Of a stretch of DNA of 64,000 nt, positions 25,156-34,837 are shown one piece after another. The stretch's first letter is position 1, and the number at the start of each line of letters is the position of its first letter. Source of the DNA: Oscillospiraceae bacterium (GTDB lineage Bacteria; Bacillota; Clostridia; Oscillospirales; Ruminococcaceae); the NCBI GenBank assembly GCA_017432285.1, contig JAFRJM010000003.1, positions 1 to 64,000 of the forward strand, given 5' to 3'. The notes below the pieces were generated by a model. That model saw only the letters and a program-made list of their open reading frames with translations, searched no databases and had not been told where the DNA came from. Both the position numbers and the translations under genes were made by a program.

Positions 25156-25842
25156 TCAGTTCCGTTTGATGATCTGTTCGTCATCTATAAGTTCAGATTC
25201 CTGCATCACATTGTCCAGGATCAATTTTGCTACCTGAGCAGGATCCAGGAAAGTATCAGATTTTTCTGTAGGAATATAGTCTCTGGATGTTTCCCAGAAT
25301 GCAGTATTCATGCCGGATGGATAGACTGCGACTACTTTTACTGAGGTATCGGCGTACGCTGCTTTCAGTGCTTCGGTATATCCTCTTTCGCCCCATTTTG
25401 CTGCGCAGTACAGGGCTTCTTTTGGCTTGCCTGTGCGGGCAGCCGAAGAAAGGATATTGACGATCTTCAGGTCATGTTCTTCAGAAGCTTTCAGCACAGC
25501 AGTGGTGACTAATTCCATTCCGCTGAGCCCCTGCAACGACGTTTCTACATCTTCAGGTGTGTAATCTGCAGGAGATTTGAACACGCCCCGTTCAGCGCTA
25601 TTTATCAGCAGTGTCACTCTGCCGTCCTCAAACAGTTTTGCTACAGACTGAGAAACATATTCATGATCTGTGAGGTCGCCTGCGAATGCCACGAATCGCT
25701 CCGGGAACATCTCATAGAGTTTGGAGATCTTGTCAGGGTTTTTGGACAGATTGCACACGGTAAGTCCTCTGGCATGACATTCTTTTACGAGTTCCAGGCC
25801 GAGGCCGCTGCTTCCGCCTGTTATAAGCACATATTCTTTCAA
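25156..25842 (-). CDS. Short-chain dehydrogenase/reductase, second type
   Basis: The 228-residue SDR begins with TGGSSGLGLELVK, keeps the NSAERG variant of the NAG motif, Ser in LSSAARTG and the catalytic YCAAK. Its similarity to the neighbouring SDR is limited, so it is not a recent duplicate. It starts at TTG (25842) with AAGGAG 12 nt upstream. Substrate unknown. First gene of the SDR-SDR-membrane protein operon. Confidence 0.85.
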   Translation of the reverse strand: MKEYVLITGGSSGLGLELVKECHARGLTVCNLSKNPDKISKLYEMFPERFVAFAGDLTDHEYVSQSVAKLFEDGRVTLLINSAERGVFKSPADYTPEDVETSLQGLSGMELVTTAVLKASEEHDLKIVNILSSAARTGKPKEALYCAAKWGERGYTEALKAAYADTSVKVVAVYPSGMNTAFWETSRDYIPTEKSDTFLDPAQVAKLILDNVMQESELIDDEQIIKRN

Positions 25843-25923
25843 AATTCTTAATAGCTCCTTAATTCTATTTTGCGTTTTCTTTTTGTATTATAGCAGAAGA
25901 AAGGTGAGAAAGGAGATAAGCCA

Positions 25924-26592
25924 TTGAAGGAGATAAAATCAAAAGGGAATCCGTTTCTTGAAAGACTGCTTTATGGAGACGGCAGCTGGTATTTTTCCAG
26001 AGATTATCCTTCAGGTGACCTGTATGAAGCGGAAGAGATATTCGCAGACGGAAAGATCCCTTCTGGAACTACTCTTCTCCTAATCAGCTACCCCGACGGG
26101 AACGTATACGAACCTCTGCCGAAAGCGGAGGGAGTTGTAATAGAGGACCCGATATATTCTGAAGGGGCGGTATGCATACTCAGTGTGGATTTCCCAGATG
26201 GTCTCATCAGGATACACAAATTTGACACACAGACCAAGAAAACAGACCAAATATTTGAAATGCCTCTGAGCGAAGTGAAGGACTGTTACAATCTCAAGAT
26301 ACACGGTGAACCGTTGATCCTGACAAGACAGGGAAAAGAAGATGTGCTGGATATCATCTGGCCGGAAAAAGGCACCATCAAGATGGACTCTCACGATTCA
26401 TTCTTCCTACGAAAGGGAAATAAGCTGGTGTTCGCTTCCTGGCAGGAGGATCCGGATTATCGTTCAGAGATAGTGATCAGGGATCTGGAAGGTAATGAAT
26501 TGTCCAGGATGGACGGAGATATCTGGGTGATGCCGAACGGAGAGTGGTGGCATCTTGGCGGTGATGAGAAGGAGGAAACAGTAGATGTATAG
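25924..26592 (+). CDS. Uncharacterised protein, possibly WD/beta-propeller-like
   Basis: This 222-residue protein has no motif I recognise. It is rich in aromatic and acidic residues, with repeated strand-like units (DGSWYFSRDYPSGDLY, ISYPDGNVYE, VDFPDGLIRIHKF), which suggests an all-beta structure. There is no signal peptide or membrane segment. The start is TTG at 25924 with GAAAGGAGATAAG upstream. Its end overlaps the next gene by 8 bp, so the two are coupled. Confidence 0.6.
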   Translation: MKEIKSKGNPFLERLLYGDGSWYFSRDYPSGDLYEAEEIFADGKIPSGTTLLLISYPDGNVYEPLPKAEGVVIEDPIYSEGAVCILSVDFPDGLIRIHKFDTQTKKTDQIFEMPLSEVKDCYNLKIHGEPLILTRQGKEDVLDIIWPEKGTIKMDSHDSFFLRKGNKLVFASWQEDPDYRSEIVIRDLEGNELSRMDGDIWVMPNGEWWHLGGDEKEETVDV

Positions 26593-27265
26593 AAGAACGG
26601 TTCTGGGTATCGTTGCTCTGCTGATGGTCGCTGTTGCATTGGTATGCGGCATACGCTCATACACTGCATATAAGAATGAACTGCTTGAGAAAGAAAAGGA
26701 GCAGGAATCTGTTCAAAAAGCGGAGCCGGCGGAAAGCACCGAAAAGAAGGTGTTTCTGAAAGATATCACTCTGACCGGGGAGACGATACAGTCCGGATTG
26801 CGTGATATAGGGAAACTGTGCACCGCAGAATACTTTTTCACACACGTTGAAACATTCGAATCTCAGATAGATCTTTTCGGCCTCAAGATACCGGGAACCA
26901 AGTCAAGCTATGTCTACAGTTATGACGGAAAGATACTTGCCGGAGTGGATTTTACTAAGATCACTGTAGATAAAGATGACCGCAGCAAAACGATTCTCAT
27001 CAGTTTTCCGAAAGCGGAGATCATATCCACAGATATAGATCAGGACAGTTTTACCTTATACGGTGAGAAGAAAGGCCTGTTTAATCCGTTCGAAGTCGAA
27101 GATTTTGCGCTGTCACAAAGCGATATGGTCCGCATTGAAGAAGAGAGAGCTCTTAATGACGGTCTGCTCAAGAGAGCGGAGGAGAATGCCGAACAGATCC
27201 TGAGCAACTTCCTTGTAGGCACATTCGACCTGGAGCGTTATACTATAACGACAGTTTTCGGTTGA
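26585..27265 (+). CDS. DUF4230-type membrane-anchored protein
   Basis: The 226-residue protein has one N-terminal transmembrane helix (about residues 6-24), a charged linker rich in Glu and Lys (33-55), and an extracytoplasmic domain with LRDIGKLCTAEYFFTHVETFE and FSYPKAEI-like strands, matching the DUF4230 pattern. Function unknown. Translationally coupled to the preceding gene. A terminator follows at 27287-27306. Confidence 0.7.
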   Translation: MYRRTVLGIVALLMVAVALVCGIRSYTAYKNELLEKEKEQESVQKAEPAESTEKKVFLKDITLTGETIQSGLRDIGKLCTAEYFFTHVETFESQIDLFGLKIPGTKSSYVYSYDGKILAGVDFTKITVDKDDRSKTILISFPKAEIISTDIDQDSFTLYGEKKGLFNPFEVEDFALSQSDMVRIEEERALNDGLLKRAEENAEQILSNFLVGTFDLERYTITTVFG

Positions 27266-27286
27266 TCCGAAGTACATTAGAGAAAG

Positions 27287-27306
27287 AAAGAGCATTTTTG
27301 CTCTTT
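27287..27306 (+). terminator. Intrinsic terminator
   Basis: AAAGAGC and GCTCTTT flank ATTTTT and are followed by a T run. It ends the DUF4230 transcript. Confidence 0.75.
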
Positions 27307-27351
27307 TTTTTGTGCAAATAGGAAAAAGTGAATAAAGTGTGTACAAAACTC

Positions 27352-28041
<690 letters not shown>

Positions 28042-28054
28042 AAAGGAGATTCAC

Positions 28055-29440
28055 ATGGTTAAAGACAATTATGGCTATTTGCCGGAAGAATGCCCATCTA
28101 CTGGGAAACTTCTTCTTTACGCTCTGCAGCAGGTCATCGTAATGTTCCCTGCTACTATCACAGTCGCCCTGATCACCGGATTCCAGGTTTCGACAACAAT
28201 TTTCGCATCCGGTCTCGCGACACTCTGCTTCATCTTCATCACAGGAAAGAAGATCCCTCTTTACTACGGGTCAAGCTTTGCTTATCTTTCAGCTGTTGCT
28301 TCCATGGCCATGGCAGAAGGTACTGCTGAACAGCTTGCAGCATGGGACAGCACAGGCATTCTGCCCACAGAGCTGATCTCTAAGGCGCAGTTCGGTATCA
28401 TCATGTCAGGTTTCGTTTCTATCGCTGCAGGACTTCTGGTCCGCAAGTTCGGAAAAGACACCATCGAAAAGATCCTTCCTCCCAGCATCACCGGCCCGAT
28501 CTCTATGATCATCGGTCTTACACTGGCAGGTAACGCTCTTAGTGATGCGATCCCAAAGGATCAAGGCGGTTTCGCAAATGCATGGGTAGTGGTATCCCTC
28601 GTGACGCTGCTCTCAACCATCTTCTATTCAAAATACCTCACAGGTTTCCTTGGACAGATTCCGCTTCTTCTCGGAGCAGCTACAGGCTCTCTGTGCGCAG
28701 CACTGATCTATCTGGTCGGCGGTGCTGACTACAACCTCTTCAGAGCTATCTCTGATGAGTCCCTCAATTCACTCTGGAGCATCGGACCCTTTGCCATCCC
28801 GGCATTCAGCCTCCCGAAATTCTCCCTTACTTCTCTGATAGCTATCATGCCGATTGCTATCGCAACTATTCCTGAGTCAACTGCTCACATGTATCAGCTC
28901 GACATCTATGTGGAAGATGTTGCAAAGAAGAAAGGCAAAAAACTCGGATACAGCCTTATCGACATGCTTGACAAGAACCTCATCGGCGACGGTCTCTGCG
29001 ATATGATCTCCGGTGTAGTAGGCGGTCCTGCTGGAACGAACTACGGCGAGAACATCTCTACAATGGCTATCACAAAGGTCTTCTCAGTACCGGTACTTAT
29101 GGTGGCATCCGTTATCGCGATGGTGGTATCCTGCTTCACCCCTCTGATCAAAGCTATTTACGGAATCCCGCTCGCAGTTATCGGCGGTCTTGAGGTCTAC
29201 CTCTTCGGCGCTATCGCTGCACAGGGTATCGCAATCATGATCGATAAGAAAGTCGATATGTTCTCAGCAAAGAACATCGCAGTCATCGCATCCATCATGG
29301 TGGTAGGACTTGGCGGACAGTATGCTTTCGGCGGAAACATCCCGTTCTTCGGAATGAGCGTTCCTTGCGTCGCAGGCGCTTCGATCTTCGGAATCCTGCT
29401 GAACGCGCTCCTCTCAATCGGCGAAAGCAAAGAAAACTGA
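28055..29440 (+). CDS. uraA: Uracil permease (NCS2 family)
   Basis: The 461-residue protein has 12-14 hydrophobic segments and NCS2 signatures: GSSFAYLSA, IATIPESTAHMYQ (conserved Glu) and GVVGGPAGTNYGENIS. It imports uracil by proton symport. Placement directly after pyrR under the attenuator fits pyrimidine salvage. A ribosome site AAAAGGAG precedes the ATG. A strong terminator follows. Confidence 0.94.
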   Translation: MVKDNYGYLPEECPSTGKLLLYALQQVIVMFPATITVALITGFQVSTTIFASGLATLCFIFITGKKIPLYYGSSFAYLSAVASMAMAEGTAEQLAAWDSTGILPTELISKAQFGIIMSGFVSIAAGLLVRKFGKDTIEKILPPSITGPISMIIGLTLAGNALSDAIPKDQGGFANAWVVVSLVTLLSTIFYSKYLTGFLGQIPLLLGAATGSLCAALIYLVGGADYNLFRAISDESLNSLWSIGPFAIPAFSLPKFSLTSLIAIMPIAIATIPESTAHMYQLDIYVEDVAKKKGKKLGYSLIDMLDKNLIGDGLCDMISGVVGGPAGTNYGENISTMAITKVFSVPVLMVASVIAMVVSCFTPLIKAIYGIPLAVIGGLEVYLFGAIAAQGIAIMIDKKVDMFSAKNIAVIASIMVVGLGGQYAFGGNIPFFGMSVPCVAGASIFGILLNALLSIGESKEN

Positions 29441-29458
29441 TATCTCAGAATAATATGT

Positions 29459-29484
29459 ATGGCCTGCATTCAGATGCAGGCCAT
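29459..29484 (+). terminator. Intrinsic terminator after uraA
   Basis: ATGGCCTGCAT and ATGCAGGCCAT pair perfectly around TCAG. Downstream is T-rich (ATTTG). Confidence 0.75.
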
Positions 29485-29559
29485 ATTTGTTGGAGTTTTT
29501 AAGACCAGTCGATAATTTAATGTTATATTATAAATATACAGATGAAATGAGGTGGAAGA

Positions 29560-30150
29560 ATGACAGTAGAGATCCTCAACAAATATCGAACGAATACTGA
29601 CTGGTGCAGTTTAATAAACAAACTGGATGGGCAATTGTTTGCTCTGAAAAAAGTAGAGAGCGATCTTATAGAATCAGCGGATTATGAGTGCCCTGTTTGT
29701 GCAGGTCCGACAAAGAGAGAAGACACGGTGTGTCCTTTCTGCAGGTCCAAATTGCCTGAAAGAGGAGAAAAGGGAACATGGAGAAAAGTCGCTCCGTCTC
29801 AGCAGTTACTAAACCTTGTGCGGGACGCTTGGGATACTTACAGCGAAATCTTCAGAATCCAGCAGGCAATAGACCTGGAGAGCGATGCGGTCAGCGAGAC
29901 TGAGAAAGTCCGCAAAAGCGCAGCACAACTCCGTCAGGATAAGATCGAATTTATGCTTGAAACAGCTCCGGAAGATGTGATGATCTCCGCAGCAAATTAT
30001 GATACGTTTGTTGCAGATTACCTTTTAGGAGTAGTTGAAGAAAGATACAATATTCCTTTCGTAGCAAAATATAGATCAAAACTTCCTCCGGTCAGTGTGG
30101 AAGAAGTAATGGAACAGATCAGAAAATTCAAGGAGGAAGGGATCATATGA
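29560..30150 (+). CDS. Uncharacterised zinc-ribbon protein
   Basis: This 196-residue protein holds one four-cysteine zinc ribbon (ECPVCAG...VCPFCRSKLP, about residues 45-70), flanked by long helices including a coiled-coil-like section (105-130). No enzymatic motif is seen. It is coupled to the phosphodiesterase gene by a 4-bp overlap (ATGA), so the two probably act together. Function unknown. Confidence 0.65.
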   Translation: MTVEILNKYRTNTDWCSLINKLDGQLFALKKVESDLIESADYECPVCAGPTKREDTVCPFCRSKLPERGEKGTWRKVAPSQQLLNLVRDAWDTYSEIFRIQQAIDLESDAVSETEKVRKSAAQLRQDKIEFMLETAPEDVMISAANYDTFVADYLLGVVEERYNIPFVAKYRSKLPPVSVEEVMEQIRKFKEEGII

Positions 30151-30689
30151 AGTGGATGATAGCTTCAGATATTCACGGCTCGGCAAAATATTGCCGTGAG
30201 ATGCTGGAGGCATTTGAACGTGAGAAGGCTGACAGACTTATCCTTCTGGGAGATCTCCTGTATCACGGACCGAGAAATGATCTTCCTGAGGAGTATGCTC
30301 CCAAGGAAGTCATTAATATGCTCAATGCAATGAAGGACAGAATCTTCTGCGTCAGGGGAAACTGCGAGGCAGAAGTGGACCAGGCTGTGCTTGAGTTCCC
30401 GGTTATGGCTGACTATGCGATGCTTGCTCTTGGAAAAAGAACTGTTTTCATCACGCACGGACACGTATATAACACCAAAAATCTGCCCCCGCTGAAGGAG
30501 GGAGATGTTCTTCTTCACGGGCACACACATGTTACTGCCTGTGAAGATATCGGCGGGATCCTGTATTGCAACCCCGGATCTGTCGCACTTCCGAAAGGCG
30601 ACAGCATAAGGGGATACATGACTCTGGAAGACACCACATTCTGCTGGAAAGATCTCGAAGGAACTGTACAGAGCACCTGTACGCTCTGA
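30147..30689 (+). CDS. yfcE: YfcE-type phosphodiesterase (calcineurin-like metallophosphoesterase)
   Basis: The 180-residue protein has all metal-binding motifs of the MJ0936/YfcE class: SDIHG (D8, H10), LGDLLYHGPRNDL, GNCEAE, ITHGH and LHGHTH. Members hydrolyse phosphodiesters with Mn(II) in vitro; the physiological substrate is unclear. It overlaps the zinc-ribbon gene and is followed by a terminator at 30706-30734. Confidence 0.9.
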   Translation: MKWMIASDIHGSAKYCREMLEAFEREKADRLILLGDLLYHGPRNDLPEEYAPKEVINMLNAMKDRIFCVRGNCEAEVDQAVLEFPVMADYAMLALGKRTVFITHGHVYNTKNLPPLKEGDVLLHGHTHVTACEDIGGILYCNPGSVALPKGDSIRGYMTLEDTTFCWKDLEGTVQSTCTL

Positions 30690-30705
30690 ATTGTGAGAAA
30701 AAGCG

Positions 30706-30734
30706 AAAAGAGTCCTTGCCGTAAGGGCTCTTTT
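30706..30734 (+). terminator. Intrinsic terminator after the phosphodiesterase
   Basis: AAAAGAGTCCTT and AAGGGCTCTTTT pair with one wobble around five bases. Confidence 0.75.
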
Positions 30735-30834
30735 GTATTGTATGGAGAATCGGCTTCAATCTGTTGTTTCACATGTTAACAGACGAGTATAATATATAAA
30801 GGATACAAATTATAGATGAGGAGCGTAACTGGTT

Positions 30835-31437
30835 ATGAGCAAGATCAATCAAACACCTACAGAAAAGGTCGTCAAGGAAGGAAATGAGTATCTGCGCGTC
30901 AATATGAGCGGCAAAGACTACTACCTTCCTTTTAGAGTGCTGGCAGGCAAGAAAGTGGCTTTTCTTGATATATCCGGTCAGGTAAGCCTGAATGAAGCAG
31001 CGGCGGATGACATAGTAGATATGCTGGATGAAGCCGGTGTGGAATTCGATACAATTCTCAATCCTGTATCCAAGAGCAATGCCTTGGCTCATGCCATCGC
31101 GCTTCGCTGGAACAAGAGAAAGGGCACAGATATCGGATACACAGTAGTAGCAAGAAAAAACAGCGAGGGAAACAAGGTTCAGGCTGTTTACCGTTCAGTT
31201 ACTACTCCGAGAGATCAGGTCATGTCTCTTACAGATGATGACGCTGAATTCATCAAGGGAAAACGTGTTCTAGTCGTTGACGATGTCTACGGCGGAGGCG
31301 GAACAACGAAAGGCCTAATGGAACTTGCAGATAAGGCTGGAGCTATAGTAGCTGCCCATGCTGTTATCGCGGTTGAGGCAGGAGTAGAGCTTCCCAAGGG
31401 AATCTTCTATCTCTTCACACTGCCTCTCGGAGAATGA
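30835..31437 (+). CDS. Purine/adenine-type phosphoribosyltransferase
   Basis: The 200-residue protein has the PRPP-binding loop VLVVDDVYGGGGTTKGLMEL, and an N-terminal half like adenine phosphoribosyltransferases (FDTILNPVSKSNALAHAIAL). The catalytic loop region is less conserved, so the base used is not certain; adenine or xanthine are possible. It stands alone between terminators. A GAGGAGCG site precedes the ATG. Confidence 0.8.
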   Translation: MSKINQTPTEKVVKEGNEYLRVNMSGKDYYLPFRVLAGKKVAFLDISGQVSLNEAAADDIVDMLDEAGVEFDTILNPVSKSNALAHAIALRWNKRKGTDIGYTVVARKNSEGNKVQAVYRSVTTPRDQVMSLTDDDAEFIKGKRVLVVDDVYGGGGTTKGLMELADKAGAIVAAHAVIAVEAGVELPKGIFYLFTLPLGE

Positions 31438-31457
31438 AAACCAATCAAATAAAATAT

Positions 31458-31480
31458 CGCGGCATCTAACAGATGCCGCG
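31458..31480. terminator. Hairpin between convergent genes
   Basis: CGCGGCATCT and AGATGCCGCG pair perfectly around AAC and are followed by CTTTTCTT. It lies between the phosphoribosyltransferase gene and the convergent 31487 gene. Confidence 0.75.
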
Positions 31481-31486
31481 CTTTTC

Positions 31487-31906
31487 TTATATTGCTGTCA
31501 GATCTCCGTTGAGAAGTATTGGCGCGAATCCTTTTATCTCATCCAGAAGCATTGAATCCGGGAGATCGTAGTAGATAAATATCTTTTTCCCCTGCATGAA
31601 AGCTTCATACATCTCTAGGAATGTAGCTGCTCCTATATAATTCGGAAAAACAGTCCCGTTCTTTGTTTTTGGCTCATTCAGCACAAGCACGGCGTCCAGT
31701 GAAGCTGTTCTCTCTCTGCTCTGCATATACATTGACTTGAAGAATGCCAGATACATCTCTTCACTCATTCTATCTGTATCTTCATTATAGACAGGTTCAT
31801 CATAGCAGTTCGGCATGACAGGGACGTGGCCCAGTTTTTCCAATGCCTGAGCTACTTCAGGTATCTTTCCGTATGCTGTTGTTGAACAGATTATTCCTAT
31901 CCTCAT
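31487..31906 (-). CDS. Small deoxyribosyltransferase-like protein
   Basis: The 139-residue protein begins MRIGIICSTTAYG and has SLDAVLVLNEPKTKNG followed by NYIGAATFLEMYEAFMQGKKI and PILLNGDL. This pattern matches a widespread uncharacterised family that seems related to nucleoside 2-deoxyribosyltransferases, with a glutamate in TFLEM at the position of the catalytic one. ATG at 31906 (AGGAGGAAAGC site) is chosen. It lies 16 bp after the acyltransferase stop on the same strand. Function unknown; family relation is inference. Confidence 0.65.
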   Translation of the reverse strand: MRIGIICSTTAYGKIPEVAQALEKLGHVPVMPNCYDEPVYNEDTDRMSEEMYLAFFKSMYMQSRERTASLDAVLVLNEPKTKNGTVFPNYIGAATFLEMYEAFMQGKKIFIYYDLPDSMLLDEIKGFAPILLNGDLTAI

Positions 31907-31922
31907 AAGCTTTCCTCCGATA

Positions 31923-33197
31923 TCATGCAAGGCCTTCCTCACAGGGATTACCTTGTTTCCTTCTGTAGTCGTAGTAAAGCTCCTCAGTGGCAAGAGCCAT
32001 TTTTGTTACGGAGAAATCCCTTCCTTCTGGGTATGTATACCATGTGTCTTCCAAAGTATTAAGGTCTACGCAGTCACCATGTTTGAATAGATATAGATAT
32101 TCGATATGACATGAATACAAAGAGGGGACAGTTTTCTCCATTGTATATACAGTTCCGTCATCCGAAGTTACTTTAACATGAAAACCGCCCATGTCGTGGA
32201 CCATCGTTCCGGATCCAAGAGGTATGAACTTCTTTGCATTTGGGAGACTCTCGACTTGGACATTCAGGATGCCGCTGTTGTACGTTCCCGCTTCAACCTC
32301 CTTACGGACATTGTCTCTTTCCCATTCATACCAGTCAGGGATATGGGAGAACTCGGTCTCTCCGTTTTCAGCGTGGAGCTGGCCATATTCATCCATCTCC
32401 CAAGTTTTTCCGCAGTTTTCGCATTTTAGCTGTGTGCCGGAGCCTATCATTCTGTACTCTTTTCCGCAGTGCGGACACTGATATAAGATCTTTTCCAGAC
32501 CTAATGCCCGATCGGGATCTTTCACTGAGATATGATTCTCCAGCTGCCAGCGGAAATCATCGTACTGGAACTCGTGTACGAGAGCACGGTTGATCTCATC
32601 TGCTGTCATCTCCTTCAGCTGGTCCGGAGTGAACAGAAGCTTCATGGTAGCTTCAGTGGGGGCTACTTTTCTTTCTCTTCTGGTATTCCAGAACGGATGA
32701 TTGATGTGATGCCCATGGCAGAGCAGCATGACGACCGGTATCTTTAGCAGCTTACAGAACTGTCCTAAAGATTCGGGCAGAGGAGCCGTGGTCCCGCACA
32801 GAGAGTATCTTGCTTCCGGATACAGACCTACGATGCCGCCGTTTTTGGCAACACGCATCATATGTCTCACGACCAGAGGGTCATTCGTGAACTTGCGTTT
32901 GCATATACAGCCGATAGCCCTCAGCAGCCATTCTCTGCCTATATATCCGTCAATTGCGACCACATAATTGGCGACAAACGGGAATGTAGCGACTATGGAA
33001 ACTTTCATATCAAAGAAAGCATTGTGATTGCCCAGAAGAAGATACGGGGGCTTAACTCCTTCCATACCAATCTTTTTCAGCTTTGTCTTGTGTGCCCATA
33101 CGCCAGGGAAACATAGCGCCCAGAGCAGTATGCGGAAGAACCAGAAACATTTGCGAGGGGGTTTGGCCATGTCGAAACGTTCAAAACGATCACTCAT
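31923..33197 (-). CDS. 1-acylglycerol-3-phosphate acyltransferase-like protein with internal zinc ribbon
   Basis: The 424-residue protein has a PlsC-type acyltransferase domain: a hydrophobic N-terminal segment (about 18-35), the HX4D motif GNHNAFFDMK (H58, D63) and YPEARYS (127-133). A four-cysteine zinc ribbon follows (C241, C244, C259, C262), then a 150-residue C-terminal domain of beta-rich character that I do not recognise. The start ATG at 33197 has GAGGAGC upstream. Lipid acyl transfer is likely; the extra domains set it apart from ordinary PlsC. Confidence 0.82.
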   Translation of the reverse strand: MSDRFERFDMAKPPRKCFWFFRILLWALCFPGVWAHKTKLKKIGMEGVKPPYLLLGNHNAFFDMKVSIVATFPFVANYVVAIDGYIGREWLLRAIGCICKRKFTNDPLVVRHMMRVAKNGGIVGLYPEARYSLCGTTAPLPESLGQFCKLLKIPVVMLLCHGHHINHPFWNTRRERKVAPTEATMKLLFTPDQLKEMTADEINRALVHEFQYDDFRWQLENHISVKDPDRALGLEKILYQCPHCGKEYRMIGSGTQLKCENCGKTWEMDEYGQLHAENGETEFSHIPDWYEWERDNVRKEVEAGTYNSGILNVQVESLPNAKKFIPLGSGTMVHDMGGFHVKVTSDDGTVYTMEKTVPSLYSCHIEYLYLFKHGDCVDLNTLEDTWYTYPEGRDFSVTKMALATEELYYDYRRKQGNPCEEGLA

Positions 33198-33329
33198 ATT
33201 GATGCTCCTCATAGTATTTTGGATATTGTAACATCTGGGAGTGTCGTTTGCCATATTACGCTTTGAAGTTGTCCCTGTTTGAGCCGGACATATCGATTTT
33301 TGCATATTGCCTGTATTAGAATTGTCTAC

Positions 33330-33339
33330 GGGGGGGGGG
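33330..33339 (+). repeat. G10 homopolymer over the ribosome binding site of the Y-family polymerase
   Basis: Ten consecutive G bases lie 5-14 nt upstream of the ATG at 33344, where the Shine-Dalgarno sequence should be. The surrounding leader is AT-rich. Such tracts change length by slippage in many bacteria and could alter translation. Confidence 0.6.
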
Positions 33340-33343
33340 TAAT

Positions 33344-34837
33344 ATGGCAGAGAAACAGCGGACATATATAGCGATCGACCTGAAATCTTTCTACGCTTCT
33401 GTCGAATGCGCAGAAAGAGGTCTGGATCCGCTTGACACGAATCTGGTAGTTGCAGACAAGAGCAGAACCAACAAAACGATCTGCCTTGCTGTTTCTCCTG
33501 CGCTGAAATCTTTCGGGATACCTGGCAGACCAAGGCTCTTTGAAGTTGAGCAGATGGTATCCAATCTCAACCGTGAGAGAAAGCGTAAAGCAGGATACCG
33601 GTCACCGGGGAGATCTTCTCACCTTCTTTCAGAGCTCCAGAATGATCCGTCTGCTGAGATAGATTACCTGGTTGCTACGCCGCGGATGGGTCTTTACATC
33701 GAATATAGCAACAGGATATACGATACATATCTTAAATACATCGCTCCGGAAGATATTCATGTCTATTCAATAGATGAAGTTTTCATAGACGTCACAAACT
33801 ATCTGGAGACGTACAGACTAAGTGCGCATGAGCTGGCAATAAAGATGATACGGGACGTACTGGGACAGACCAGGATAACGGCGACGGCAGGCATAGGTAC
33901 AAACCTTTTTCTGGCAAAAGTGGCAATGGATATAGTCGCAAAGCATATCCCTGCTGACGCAGACGGTGTGCGGATAGCAGAAGTCGATGAGCAAAGCTAC
34001 AGGAGCCTGTTGTGGGCTCATGAGCCGATAACAGATTTCTGGAGGGTAGGAAGGGGATATGCCAAGAGACTGGCTAATTACGGGTTATACACCATGGGGG
34101 ACGTAGCCCGTTTCTCACTGACACATTCTGAAGCTCTGTACAAAGAGTTCGGCATAAACGCGGAGCTTCTGATAGACCATGCATGGGGATATGAGCCGTG
34201 CACCATGGAAGACATAAAGAGTTACAAGCCTACTACCAACTCCCTCAGCAGCGGTCAGGTGCTTATGGAACCGTATACTTTTGAAAAGACGAAGATCGTT
34301 TTGAAGGAGATGGCAGATTCTCTTGCTGGCGATATGGTAAGAAAAGGGGTAGTTGGAGACAGAGTTGGTCTGTTCGTAGGTTATGACGTTTCAAACAGCA
34401 CAGAAGGGTATGCGGGCGAGATAGTTAAGGATTGGCACGGACGTCTGGTGGCAAAGCCGGGCGGCGGATCCGCGCTGATGAAACGGCCGACTTCGTCTTC
34501 AAAGCTTATCACAGATGCGATACTTGCTATATATGAAAGGACTGTTGATCCCAGGTTCAAGATACGGAGGCTCAACATAACTGTTGACAATATAATGCCG
34601 GCAGAAAAAGTAGAAAAAGAGGAGTATGTCCAAACAGACCTGTTTACGGATGTACACGCGCTTGAAGAAAAGGAGAAAGAAGAGAACCTGGCACTGGAAA
34701 AAGAGAGCGACAGGCAAAAGGCCGTACAGAATCTGAAGGAAAAATACGGAAAGAATGCTGTATTTCTTGGAACAAGCCTTGAAGAAGGCGCTACAGGCCG
34801 TCTGAGGAATGAGCAGATAGGGGGACACAAAAAGTGA
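33344..34837 (+). CDS. Y-family DNA polymerase (UmuC/DinB-like, ImpB/MucB/SamB type)
   Basis: The 497-residue protein has the catalytic palm motifs: IAIDLKSFYASVECAERGLD near the start and YSIDEVFIDVT, which hold the metal-binding acidic residues, plus a little-finger domain and a C-terminal tail. It copies past DNA damage with low fidelity. Its length and the downstream YolD-like gene match the UvrX/UmuC-type polymerases of Gram-positive bacteria. No LexA-type box was recognised upstream. A G10 tract replaces the usual ribosome site. Confidence 0.92.
   Translation: MAEKQRTYIAIDLKSFYASVECAERGLDPLDTNLVVADKSRTNKTICLAVSPALKSFGIPGRPRLFEVEQMVSNLNRERKRKAGYRSPGRSSHLLSELQNDPSAEIDYLVATPRMGLYIEYSNRIYDTYLKYIAPEDIHVYSIDEVFIDVTNYLETYRLSAHELAIKMIRDVLGQTRITATAGIGTNLFLAKVAMDIVAKHIPADADGVRIAEVDEQSYRSLLWAHEPITDFWRVGRGYAKRLANYGLYTMGDVARFSLTHSEALYKEFGINAELLIDHAWGYEPCTMEDIKSYKPTTNSLSSGQVLMEPYTFEKTKIVLKEMADSLAGDMVRKGVVGDRVGLFVGYDVSNSTEGYAGEIVKDWHGRLVAKPGGGSALMKRPTSSSKLITDAILAIYERTVDPRFKIRRLNITVDNIMPAEKVEKEEYVQTDLFTDVHALEEKEKEENLALEKESDRQKAVQNLKEKYGKNAVFLGTSLEEGATGRLRNEQIGGHKK

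Noticed and set aside
33198..33329. LexA/SOS box upstream of the Y-family polymerase
   Set aside because: No GAAC-N4-GTTC-type or similar palindrome was seen.
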